This document shows positions 1 to 5,597 of a DNA stretch of 8,010 nucleotides, piece by piece. Origin of the DNA: Bacteroidota bacterium (GTDB taxonomy: Bacteria; Bacteroidota; Bacteroidia; UKL13-3). The notes under the pieces are model-generated. The model did not search any database. It saw only the letters and a list, made by a program, of their open reading frames with translations, and had not been told where the DNA came from. A program made the position numbers and the translations under genes. The DNA is taken from the NCBI GenBank assembly GCA_010027395.1, contig RGVD01000119.1, positions 1-8,010 of the forward strand, in the 5' to 3' direction. Within the stretch, counting starts at the first letter, position 1; every line of letters begins with the position of its first letter.

Positions 1-1
1 T

Positions 2-334
2 GAGCATTGTGCGGGTAATTTCCCTCTTTGGCTTACTCCAGAGCCATTTATCCTATTACCGATTAGTGAAAAGTACAATGAGTATTCACAAAAAGTTTTA
101 GATTTGTTGAAAATAAATGATATTCGCGGACATTTTGATGAGAGAAACGAGAAGATTGGTAAGAAAATTCGTGATGCAGAGACCAAAAAAGTTCCTTTTA
201 TGTTGATCATAGGGGAGCAAGAAATGCTAGAGGAAAGTGTTTCTATCCGTAAGCATGGAGGAGAAGATCTCGGAAAAATGAAGATAACAGATTTTATAAA
301 CTATTTTAAACAAGAATTAACCATAAATCAATAA
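2..334 (+). CDS. thrS: Threonine--tRNA ligase, C-terminal part (5' end outside window)
   Basis: This gene encodes the cytoplasmic class II enzyme that charges tRNA-Thr. Only the last 110 residues are visible; the reading frame is open to the left edge. The visible part begins just after class II motif 3 with EHCAGNFPLWLTPEPF, then VLPISEKY-like ILLPISEKYNEY. It continues into the HGTP anticodon-binding domain (about visible residues 17-108), with the family block RNEKIGKKIRDAETKKVPFM, then LIIGEQE and the SIRKHGGEDLG segment. The C-terminus falls where ThrRS proteins normally end. infC begins 5 bp after the stop, so the two are almost certainly co-transcribed, as in the widespread thrS-infC-rpmI-rplT cluster. 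Identity is seen from family motifs. The catalytic core cannot be assessed here. Confidence 0.96.
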   Translation, partial: EHCAGNFPLWLTPEPFILLPISEKYNEYSQKVLDLLKINDIRGHFDERNEKIGKKIRDAETKKVPFMLIIGEQEMLEESVSIRKHGGEDLGKMKITDFINYFKQELTINQ

Positions 335-339
335 AATAA

Positions 340-951
340 TTGGCAGCACCATTACCACCAAACAGACCAACTACACCAGGAACTGGTAGTACTCCACCCC
401 CTCGTCCGGCTTTTAATAGAGGACGTAGAAATATGGAGCCTGAGCATAATATTAACAACAGAATCAGAGCGGCTGAAGTTAGGTTAGTAGGCGATAATAT
501 TGAAAATGGAGTTTACAAACTGAGTCAGGCATTGGAAATGGCTGATGCGCAAGAGCTGGACCTCGTAGAAATTACCGCAAATGCTGTTCCGCCTGTTTGC
601 AGAATAGTTGATTACAAAAAGTTTTTGTATGAGCGTAAGAAAAAGGCGAAGGAAGTAAAAGCTAATACAGTTAAGCAAGAGGTTAAAGAAATTCGTTTTG
701 GACCAAATACCGATGAGCATGATTTTGAATTTAAATTGAAACATGCTGAAAAGTTTTTAAGTGAAGGAAACAAGGTTAGGGCATTTGTACTTTTCAGAGG
801 TCGTGCCATTGTCTATAAAGAAAGAGGAGAGGTTTTGTTGCTGCAATTTGCACAGCGCCTTTCAGAGTTAGGAAAAGTGGAGATGCTACCTAAATTGGAA
901 GGAAAGAAAATGATTTTACAACTGAGCCCAAAAGGCAAAGGAAGTAAATAG
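340..951 (+). CDS. infC: Translation initiation factor IF-3, TTG start
   Basis: IF-3 binds the 30S subunit, prevents premature joining of 50S and checks the start codon/initiator tRNA. The 203 residues comprise a Pro/Arg-rich extension (about 1-35), the N-domain (about 36-95, NRIRAAEVRLVGDN to CRIVDYKKFLYE, which is the IF-3 signature region), a Lys-rich linker (about 98-112) and the C-domain (about 113-198, VKEIRFGPNTDEHDFEFKLK, FRGR, LEGKKM). E. coli IF-3 has 180 residues, so the excess is the N-terminal extension. An in-frame stop at 337-339 directly precedes TTG at 340, so the long form can only begin at TTG or later. The next in-frame ATG, at 433, has AGAGGA nine bases upstream and would give a 172-residue protein with both domains intact. 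Non-AUG infC starts are known to support autoregulation; that this holds here is inference. No obvious Shine-Dalgarno precedes TTG. Confidence 0.95.
   Translation: MAAPLPPNRPTTPGTGSTPPPRPAFNRGRRNMEPEHNINNRIRAAEVRLVGDNIENGVYKLSQALEMADAQELDLVEITANAVPPVCRIVDYKKFLYERKKKAKEVKANTVKQEVKEIRFGPNTDEHDFEFKLKHAEKFLSEGNKVRAFVLFRGRAIVYKERGEVLLLQFAQRLSELGKVEMLPKLEGKKMILQLSPKGKGSK
418..435 (+). promoter_or_regulatory. Possible internal ribosome binding site and ATG within infC
   Basis: AGAGGA at 418-423 lies nine bases before the in-frame ATG at 433-435, just after the Pro/Arg-rich extension and before the conserved IF-3 core. It could serve as a second start giving a short IF-3. Against this, many Bacteroidota initiate with little use of Shine-Dalgarno pairing, and purine-rich codons for Arg/Gly produce such motifs by chance. 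Confidence 0.25.
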
Positions 952-1002
952 TTTGAAGAAGAATATCGTTAACTAAAGTATAAAGAACAAGGAAAAGCAA
1001 TT

Positions 1003-1203
1003 ATGCCAAAAGTAAAAACAAACAGTTCAGCTAAGAAGCGCTTTAAAGTTACCCCTAGTGGTAAAATAAAAAGAGCTCAGGCCTTCAAAAATCACATTTT
1101 AACCAAAAAAACAACTAAGCAAAAACGCGGATTAACCAAAATGGTTACCGTGAGTGAGCCAGATATGAGTTTGGTTAAAAGTTTATTAGGAATTGGTAAG
1201 TAG
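1003..1203 (+). CDS. rpmI: 50S ribosomal protein L35
   Basis: This is a small basic protein of the large ribosomal subunit. The 66 residues match L35 throughout: MPKVKTNSSAKKRFKVT, then GKIKRAQAFKNHIL, KKTTKQKRGL and a short C-terminal tail ending SLLGIGK. Length is normal for the family. The ATG is supported by the standard MPK(V/M)K N-terminus and by AAGGAA at 989-994, eight bases upstream, one of the better Shine-Dalgarno matches in the window. It follows infC by 51 bp and precedes rplT by 175 bp, matching the classical infC-rpmI-rplT order. In E. coli L20 represses this pair translationally. No comparable structure was recognised ahead of rpmI here; a candidate lies ahead of rplT instead. 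Confidence 0.97.
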   Translation: MPKVKTNSSAKKRFKVTPSGKIKRAQAFKNHILTKKTTKQKRGLTKMVTVSEPDMSLVKSLLGIGK

Positions 1204-1279
1204 TTGATGGTTGTTTGTTGGCGGTTGATAGTTTTATACGATCAATTCTACATTCATAATTCGACATTTATTATTCTAA
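1203..1279. repeat. Phased 7-bp repeat island, 11 heptads (GTTGNNN then ATTCNNN)
   Basis: Read in steps of seven from the last base of the rpmI stop codon, four heptads begin GTTG (1203, 1210, 1217, 1224), one begins GTTT (1231), one is irregular (1238), then heptads at 1245, 1252, 1259 and 1273 begin ATTC and that at 1266 begins ATTT. The last three bases of each unit vary (ATG, TTT, GCG, ATA; TAC, ATA, GAC, TAA). The phase is unbroken for 77 bp. The array occupies the first part of the rpmI-rplT gap and is related to the array at 3362-3452, which shares the ATTCTAA unit. The short inverted pair TTGAT (1225-1229) and ATCAA (1241-1245) could form a hairpin inside it. Function unknown. Confidence 0.75.
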
Positions 1280-1378
1280 AATCGGTTCAGTTTTAAAAAT
1301 TAATTAACCCGAGCTAGAGCACCAAAGAGTCAAACAAACCGATTGACCGCTTACGTTCAAAAAAACAAAAATTAAATT
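1280..1378 (+). promoter_or_regulatory. Candidate structured leader upstream of rplT
   Basis: After the heptads the remaining 99 bp before rplT contain AATCGGTT (1280-1287) and its exact reverse complement AACCGATT (1337-1344), separated by 49 bp. GGTT at 1284-1287 could alternatively pair with AACC at 1306-1309, giving two competing folds. GAGCTAGAGC lies between them at 1311-1320. The last 25 bases are A-rich and unpaired-looking up to the ATG. L20 is a known autoregulator in several phyla, so an L20-responsive leader is a reasonable hypothesis, but no known L20 leader consensus was recognised. No convincing Bacteroidota promoter motif was found here. Confidence 0.25.
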
Positions 1379-1723
1379 ATGCCACGTTCAGTCAACTCCG
1401 TAGCCTCACGCAGGCGCAGAAAAAAACTCCTTAAAATGGCCAAAGGCTATTGGGGAGCTCGTAAAAATGTATTAACAGTAGCCAAACATACCATAGATAA
1501 AGGTTTGGGCTATGCTTACCGCGATCGTAAAACCAAAAAACGTAACTTCCGTGCATTATGGATAGTGCGTATTAATGCTGCTACTCGCGAGTATGGCTTT
1601 AGCTATTCACAATTTATAGGTATGGTACATAAAAAAGGTTTAGGCCTAAATCGTAAAGTTTTAGCTGATATGGCCATGAATCATCCTGAAACATTTAAAG
1701 CCATTGTAGAATCTGTAAAATAG
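1379..1723 (+). CDS. rplT: 50S ribosomal protein L20
   Basis: L20 is an early-assembly 23S rRNA-binding protein and, in other bacteria, a translational repressor of its own operon. The 114 residues show the whole L20 pattern: MPRSVNSVASRRRRKKLLKMAKGYWGARKN (basic, rRNA-threading N-terminal arm), then GYAYRDRKTKKRNFRALWI followed by VRINAATREYGFSYS, and the globular C-terminal part ending HPETFKAIVESVK. Length is about the family norm. The ATG is fixed by the conserved MPR start; the upstream sequence is A-rich without a clear Shine-Dalgarno. It is the last gene of the translation cluster, followed 26 bp later by a strong intrinsic terminator. The 175-bp separation from rpmI is long and filled by repeats and possible structure. 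Confidence 0.97.
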   Translation: MPRSVNSVASRRRRKKLLKMAKGYWGARKNVLTVAKHTIDKGLGYAYRDRKTKKRNFRALWIVRINAATREYGFSYSQFIGMVHKKGLGLNRKVLADMAMNHPETFKAIVESVK

Positions 1724-1749
1724 AATCTGCTCTTTAGTAACGATATCAG

Positions 1750-1781
1750 AATGCCTCGAAAGAAATTTCGGGGCATTTTTT
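1750..1781 (+). terminator. Intrinsic terminator of the thrS-infC-rpmI-rplT cluster
   Basis: A 12-bp stem pairs 1750-1761 with 1766-1777, with one U-G wobble and a GAAA loop at 1762-1765. Six T residues follow (1776-1781, the first two within the stem). It lies 26 bp after the rplT stop and is the clearest rho-independent terminator in the window. Confidence 0.93.
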
Positions 1782-1824
1782 ATGCCCATCAATTAAAGTA
1801 AGAGCATTATCCAAGATAAAACAT

Positions 1825-1853
1825 GATTAAAATTGTACGTTTTAATCTTTTTT
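1825..1853. promoter_or_regulatory. AT-rich inverted repeat followed by T6, upstream of the porin gene
   Basis: GATTAAAA (1825-1832) and TTTTAATC (1840-1847) are perfect inverted repeats around a seven-base spacer, followed by six T (1848-1853). The shape is that of a weak second intrinsic terminator behind the rplT terminator. Because it lies only about 20 bp upstream of the putative porin promoter, it could equally be an operator for a dimeric regulator. An AATCGATT palindrome follows at 1854-1861. The sequence does not distinguish these roles. Confidence 0.4.
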
Positions 1854-1867
1854 AATCGATTTCACTA

Positions 1868-1896
1868 TTTGTTTCAGAATATTATGTGTTGGTTTG
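1868..1896 (+). promoter_or_regulatory. Putative Bacteroidota-type promoter for the porin gene
   Basis: TTTG at 1868-1871 and TTGGTTTG at 1889-1896 resemble the Bacteroidota sigma-A pattern (TTTG near -33 and TAnnTTTG near -7), with one mismatch in the -7 element and 17 bp between them. Transcription would begin near 1902, giving a leader of about 20 bases to the ATG at 1925. It is located directly after the rplT terminator, where a new transcription unit is expected. Confidence 0.4.
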
Positions 1897-1924
1897 CACC
1901 CGATTTTAACGACAGAATTAAAAT

Positions 1925-3328
1925 ATGAAAGCAAACTACCCAAAATCATTTCTTGTTCATTTCTTTATCACATTACTTGTTTCATTTGCGAATTATGCCA
2001 ATGCACAGCAAAAAGGGGAAGCATTTGAAGGTATTGATGCAACTTGGCAAAACGGAAATGATAGACGTGACTCTTCCATATTTAAAGACATGAAATATTT
2101 TACGCCAAGTGTTTTTATTGATGCCAACTATACCTATTCATTTAATCAGCCTAATGATAATACTGTAGTGGGCTCTACCACTTTGGCGCGAAACAACGAG
2201 GTGCAATTGTCTGCCTTACATTTTGGTGGAGATTTTAATTATAACAATACAAGAGCTCGCATTATGACACAGTTTGGCACTCGCTCAACAGTGGTACCTC
2301 GAAATGATTTTAGTGTATATCGTGGTCAATATGAATTGAACAATGTATACAAATATTTAAGTGAAGCCTATGCAGGATATCATTTTAATAAATGGTATGG
2401 AATTAATGTGGATGCAGGTTTGTTTATGTCTTATCTGGGTTTAAATTCATTTTATCAAGCAGAAAACTGGGAGTACCAAGCATCATTTACATCTGATAAT
2501 ACACCTTGGTTTTTTAATGGGATTCGTATTCAAATTTTTCCTACCAAAAACCTAAAGATAGAGCCTTGGATAGTCAATGGATGGCAAAGCTATGGTAAGT
2601 TTAATAGCATGCCTGGATTAGGTGGAAGCATTACCTATATGTCGAACAATAGTAATTTAAAATTGATTAGTAACAATTATTACGGAACAGATGCGGTTGA
2701 TACTAAATTGGGAGGTATACCCAATAGAACCCGCTTTCACACTGACAATAGTATCTTAATGAGGTATTATAATAATCCTACAAAAAAGGGAATTACTAAA
2801 ATGGCATTTTCATTAACAGGGGATATAGGATTTGAAACAGGAGGAGGTGTGAATGGATTTAATAATTTTAACACAGGGGATAGCCTAAGTGGATATGCCC
2901 AATACTTTGCTAGTCTGATGTTTTATAATCGAGTGTGGTTTGCCAAAAACAAAATTGCTTGGACCATAGGAGGAGGAATGATGACCAATCCTGGTCGTTA
3001 TTTGGTGCTTTATCCTACGGGACAAGCTAGCCCACTTCCCAACCCATCAAACCCTGCACTAAGCGCAGGTGCTTTTCCATTTACTGCTAATTTAGGAGAT
3101 AAATTTAATGGTTGGGACTGTTCAACCAATATTGATGTTATGCCAACTCAAAACATGACCTTTAGGGTAGAGTTTGTGTATAGAGAAGCAGATGTTCCTT
3201 ATTTTGCGGGCAGAGGTGGGGTAACTTCTCAAACAGGTTTAATAACTACAGCTTTGGACCCTAGCTGGAGACCAGACTTAGTAAAATCTGAAGCAAGGAT
3301 TATTTTTGCCATGCTATATCGATTGTAA
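1925..3328 (+). CDS. Outer-membrane beta-barrel protein, BBP2 (OmpL-like porin) type
   Basis: This is a 467-residue exported protein. Residues 1-27 form a signal peptide (basic KANYPK, hydrophobic FLVHFFITLLVSFA, cleavage likely after NYANA before QQK). The mature chain has alternating polar/hydrophobic strands rich in Tyr, Trp, Phe, Asn and Gly. Typical blocks are PSVFIDANYTYSFNQPNDN near the start, KYLSEAYAGYHFN and NVDAGLFMSYLGLNSFYQAENWEY (about 145-190), PWFFNGIRIQIFPTKNLKIEPWIVNGW (about 200-220), and a final strand ARIIFAMLYRL at the C-terminus. This matches the putative beta-barrel porin-2 family common in Bacteroidota. The substrate cannot be told from sequence, and no TonB box, plug domain or SusD partner is adjacent. 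It has its own putative promoter and converges with the minus-strand gene at 3450-4226, with heptad repeats between them. Family assignment is by pattern recognition; pore activity is inferred. Confidence 0.85.
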   Translation: MKANYPKSFLVHFFITLLVSFANYANAQQKGEAFEGIDATWQNGNDRRDSSIFKDMKYFTPSVFIDANYTYSFNQPNDNTVVGSTTLARNNEVQLSALHFGGDFNYNNTRARIMTQFGTRSTVVPRNDFSVYRGQYELNNVYKYLSEAYAGYHFNKWYGINVDAGLFMSYLGLNSFYQAENWEYQASFTSDNTPWFFNGIRIQIFPTKNLKIEPWIVNGWQSYGKFNSMPGLGGSITYMSNNSNLKLISNNYYGTDAVDTKLGGIPNRTRFHTDNSILMRYYNNPTKKGITKMAFSLTGDIGFETGGGVNGFNNFNTGDSLSGYAQYFASLMFYNRVWFAKNKIAWTIGGGMMTNPGRYLVLYPTGQASPLPNPSNPALSAGAFPFTANLGDKFNGWDCSTNIDVMPTQNMTFRVEFVYREADVPYFAGRGGVTSQTGLITTALDPSWRPDLVKSEARIIFAMLYRL

Positions 3329-3361
3329 AATAAAATCTATATGAGAAAACTAAAAGGTGTG

Positions 3362-3452
3362 CTATCAAATTCTAAGTACCAAATTTTAAATTCTAAATTT
3401 TAAATTTTAAATTCTAAATTCTAAGTACCAAATTCTTAATTCTAAATTCTTA
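3362..3452. repeat. 7-bp tandem repeat array between convergent genes (consensus ATTCTAA)
   Basis: Twelve consecutive heptads run in exact phase from 3369 to 3452. ATTCTAA occurs five times, ATTTTAA three times, ATTCTTA twice and GTACCAA twice. A thirteenth degenerate unit, CTATCAA, precedes them at 3362-3368. The two GTACCAA units start at 3376 and 3425, 49 bp (seven heptads) apart, and sit in an identical 19-bp context (3367-3385 and 3416-3434), suggesting duplication of a larger block. The final heptad supplies the stop codon of the minus-strand gene (TTA at 3450-3452). The array fills nearly the whole space between the two convergent stops. It is not a CRISPR: there are no spacers and units are too short. 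It may act in transcript ends, but no GC stem or T-tract of classical type is seen. Confidence 0.9.
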
Positions 3453-4226
3453 ATTATCGTTCCCTCTTCTAAATCTCCTTTGAGAACCTTTGCTTGCAAG
3501 GAATTCTTCATAGCAATTACGGATGGCTAGTACTAGGTCATAGTCGTTAGAATTTAGGATGAAATAATTGGGTAGGTTACAAAAATGCTTGTATTCTAGT
3601 ATTTGCTTATCATCTATACCTGTAGAGCGTTTTATAATATCATTGGTATACCTTTCATCAACGGCTTGTTGCTCTCGATAAAGCTCAATTAGGTGCTGCA
3701 ATTTTTCATATTCTTGAAGCTTTTTATTGCTTGCCGCAAATAAACTTGTAAGCGGAGAACCAGTACTACCACTAATCCAGCTCTGAATATGAGAATAGTC
3801 GTTAAGTAATGGATCTGTTTTGAGTCTATTGGCTGCCTTTCGCGCCATGCTATCTTGGCGGTTTTTGTTGGCATTTATATTTACTCCTTTCAGTCGATAG
3901 GTAGTTGGCTTTAGTCTTACTTTGATAGGCACTTCATTATCTTCTTTTACATATTTGCCCATAACCAATTCTAGGGTTTGGTAGCCAATAACTGAAAACA
4001 CAAGGGTATCTTTACTATCTACCTTTATACCAAATGCACCATATCGGTTGCTTACATATCTGTCGCCTGAAGTTTTATTTAAAATATTGGCTAAAGGGAT
4101 GGTATTATTGGTGTCTGCACCTATGACAAAACCTTTTAAAAATATTTTTTCTGTTTGTGATTGTACCTGAAATGCACTGCCATACAAAATAAAAAGAAGG
4201 ACTAGCCATTGCCTGATACATTTCAT
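3450..4226 (-). CDS. Secreted carboxypeptidase-like regulatory-domain protein
   Basis: The 258 residues begin with a signal peptide (about 1-23, MKCIRQWLVLLFILYGSAF). A CarboxypepD_reg-like beta-sandwich follows (about 29-105): KGFVIGADTNNTIPLANI, TSGDRYVSNRYGAFGIKV, DTLVFSVIGYQTLEL, with the usual G-V-D-x-x-x-x-x-P-L-x-x-A-N-I, N-x-x-G-x-F and S-x-I-G-Y landmarks. A second module of about 130 residues, typical of a Bacteroidota family, carries KTDPLLNDY (136-144), SPLTSLFAASNKKLQEYEKLQHL (157-179) and a C-terminal FILNSNDYDLVLAIRNCYEEFL. No peptidase catalytic residues are present; the name refers to the fold only. It is probably periplasmic or envelope-attached with unknown role. The C-terminal part of a paralogue is encoded at 7530-8010. 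It is divergent from the rRNA methyltransferase gene (72 bp) and convergent with the porin gene. Its stop codon is formed inside the heptad array. Confidence 0.88.
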   Translation of the reverse strand: MKCIRQWLVLLFILYGSAFQVQSQTEKIFLKGFVIGADTNNTIPLANILNKTSGDRYVSNRYGAFGIKVDSKDTLVFSVIGYQTLELVMGKYVKEDNEVPIKVRLKPTTYRLKGVNINANKNRQDSMARKAANRLKTDPLLNDYSHIQSWISGSTGSPLTSLFAASNKKLQEYEKLQHLIELYREQQAVDERYTNDIIKRSTGIDDKQILEYKHFCNLPNYFILNSNDYDLVLAIRNCYEEFLASKGSQRRFRRGNDN

Positions 4227-4298
4227 GTTGCAATAAAATAAAATGTTTCCAAGATACTTCGACAGAAAAGTAACATATTTGCCACAAAATCGAATAAA
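4227..4298. promoter_or_regulatory. Short divergent intergenic region, promoter only tentative
   Basis: These 72 bp separate two divergent genes, so both promoters should lie in or near it. On the + strand CATATTTG (4274-4281) differs by one base from the TAnnTTTG -7 element, but no good -33 partner is found at the proper distance, and the leader to TTG at 4299 would be about 12 bases. On the minus strand only one-mismatch -7 candidates without partners are visible. This is a positional inference more than a motif call. Confidence 0.2.
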
Positions 4299-5468
4299 TT
4301 GAATAAAATAGTTTTAAAAAGTGGTCGCGAACGTTCTATCATAAACCGCCACCCATGGATATTTTCTGGCGCTGTGAAGCAGATGCCGCTTGCCGATAAT
4401 GGCGAGATAGTGCAAGTGGTGACTAATAACGATGAGCATTTAGGTTATGGATTTTTTTCGCCTAATAGCCAAATAACCTGTCGACTATTTAGTTTTGCTA
4501 ATTTGGATGAGCAAATAGATTTTAACTATTGGCGTGATAAAATTAACAATGCCTATCGCTTGCGTAAAAGTGTAATAGACTTCGAAAATACCAATATTTT
4601 CAGGTTGATATGTGCTGAGGGAGATTTTTTTCCAGGTTTAATAATTGATGTTTATAATGAAGTTGCCGTGGTTCAAATCTTGATTAAAGGAGTTGAACGC
4701 ATTTCAAGTCATATTTTTAAAGCCCTAAACGAATTGGGCTATAAATACATTTACCTGAAGACTAAACAAAATACACAGTTATTAGAAGGTGTATTGGGTG
4801 GTAATAATTGGATTGCTGCAAGGCCAGAACACCAAGTGATAGCCACTGAGCATGGTGTTAATTTTGCTGTGGATGTGGAGCATGGTCAAAAGACAGGTTT
4901 TTTTATTGATCAACGTGAAAACAGGAAATTGGTAGGTCAGTATAGTAAAGGTAAAAAAGTATTAAATACATTTTGCTATAGTGGTGGCTTTAGTTTATAT
5001 GCCCTTGAAGGAGGCGCTAGCTTGGTTCATTCAGTAGATAGTTCAAAAGATGCGATTCAACTTTGCGAGCAGAATGTGGGTATCATCAATAGAAAGGATG
5101 CCCACCAAAGCTATGTAGAGGATTGTTTTGATTTTCTTAAAACATGTGATAATAGTTATGATATTATCATATTAGATCCACCTGCATTTGCCAAAACGGC
5201 TAGAGCTGTTGATAATGCCGCTCGTGGTTATAAAAATCTGAATTTGTTAGGTATCAAAAAAGTGGCTCCTGGAGGTATGATATTTACCTTTAGTTGCTCT
5301 CAGCATATCGATAAAGATTTGTTCCGCAAGATTGTTTTCTCAGCTGCAGCTGATGCTCAAAGAAATGTTAGGATTATTAAACAACTGAGTCAACCTGAAG
5401 ATCATCCTATAAATATTTACCATCCTGAGGGGGAATATTTGAAAGGCTTGATGCTGCAAGTGGATTAA
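4299..5468 (+). CDS. rlmI: Class I SAM-dependent rRNA methyltransferase, RlmI-like (23S rRNA m5C)
   Basis: The protein probably makes 5-methylcytosine in 23S rRNA (C1962 in E. coli). Its 389 residues have an N-terminal PUA domain (about 1-70, VLKSGRERSIINRHPWIFSGAV), a linking EEHEE-like domain (about 75-185) and a Rossmann methyltransferase domain. The latter shows QKTGFFIDQRENR (197-209), motif I FCYSGGFSLYAL (225-236), acidic D247 for SAM ribose binding, motif IV DPPAFAK (293-299) and motif VI FSCSQH (331-336), in which C333 aligns with the expected catalytic cysteine. It ends in HPEGEYLKGLMLQVD, as RlmI proteins do. No in-frame ATG exists near the conserved start; TTG at 4299 gives the expected MNKIVLKSGRERS N-terminus. 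It is monocistronic by appearance, with a hairpin directly after the stop. The family is secure; the exact target base is inferred from homology. Confidence 0.9.
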   Translation: MNKIVLKSGRERSIINRHPWIFSGAVKQMPLADNGEIVQVVTNNDEHLGYGFFSPNSQITCRLFSFANLDEQIDFNYWRDKINNAYRLRKSVIDFENTNIFRLICAEGDFFPGLIIDVYNEVAVVQILIKGVERISSHIFKALNELGYKYIYLKTKQNTQLLEGVLGGNNWIAARPEHQVIATEHGVNFAVDVEHGQKTGFFIDQRENRKLVGQYSKGKKVLNTFCYSGGFSLYALEGGASLVHSVDSSKDAIQLCEQNVGIINRKDAHQSYVEDCFDFLKTCDNSYDIIILDPPAFAKTARAVDNAARGYKNLNLLGIKKVAPGGMIFTFSCSQHIDKDLFRKIVFSAAADAQRNVRIIKQLSQPEDHPINIYHPEGEYLKGLMLQVD

Positions 5469-5493
5469 AATTTAGGATAAATAATCCTAAATT
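5469..5493 (+). terminator. Perfect 10-bp hairpin directly after rlmI stop
   Basis: AATTTAGGAT (5469-5478) and ATCCTAAATT (5484-5493) pair perfectly around an AAATA loop, starting at the base after the stop codon. No T-tract follows (GGGAATTTATTT instead), so it is a weak intrinsic terminator or an mRNA 3'-end stabilising hairpin. It is nevertheless the only termination candidate between rlmI and the gene at 5598. Confidence 0.5.
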
Positions 5494-5568
5494 GGGAATT
5501 TATTTAACCGCAAATTTGCTTTATTTTACTGAAAATTAGATATATGTAATGTTGGATTAATATTGGAT

Positions 5569-5597
5569 AATGTGAATGAAAAATAAAATCTCACATT
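5569..5597 (+). promoter_or_regulatory. Inverted repeat abutting the start codon of the 5598 gene
   Basis: AATGTGA (5569-5575) and TCACATT (5591-5597) are perfect 7-bp arms around an A-rich 15-base loop, and the ATG begins at the very next base. In the transcript this could occlude the start or, as DNA, be an operator over the promoter. Upstream, TTGGAT occurs twice, 12 bp apart (5552 and 5564), and GCAAATTTGC at 5510-5519 is a palindrome. No full promoter match was found in 5494-5597. Confidence 0.35.

Noticed and set aside
484..809. Minus-strand open frames within infC
   Set aside because: They lie entirely opposite a secure infC reading frame, show no family resemblance and no plausible start context; they are antisense shadows.
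3362..3452. CRISPR array
   Set aside because: Units are 7 bp and contiguous without unique spacers, and no cas gene is nearby.
3450..4226. Active carboxypeptidase
   Set aside because: Only the regulatory beta-sandwich domain is present; there is no zinc-binding HxxE peptidase domain.
5558..5565. TAATATTG as a -7 element for the 5598 gene
   Set aside because: One mismatch to TAnnTTTG and no TTTG/TTG at a suitable distance upstream; chance matches are frequent in such AT-rich sequence.
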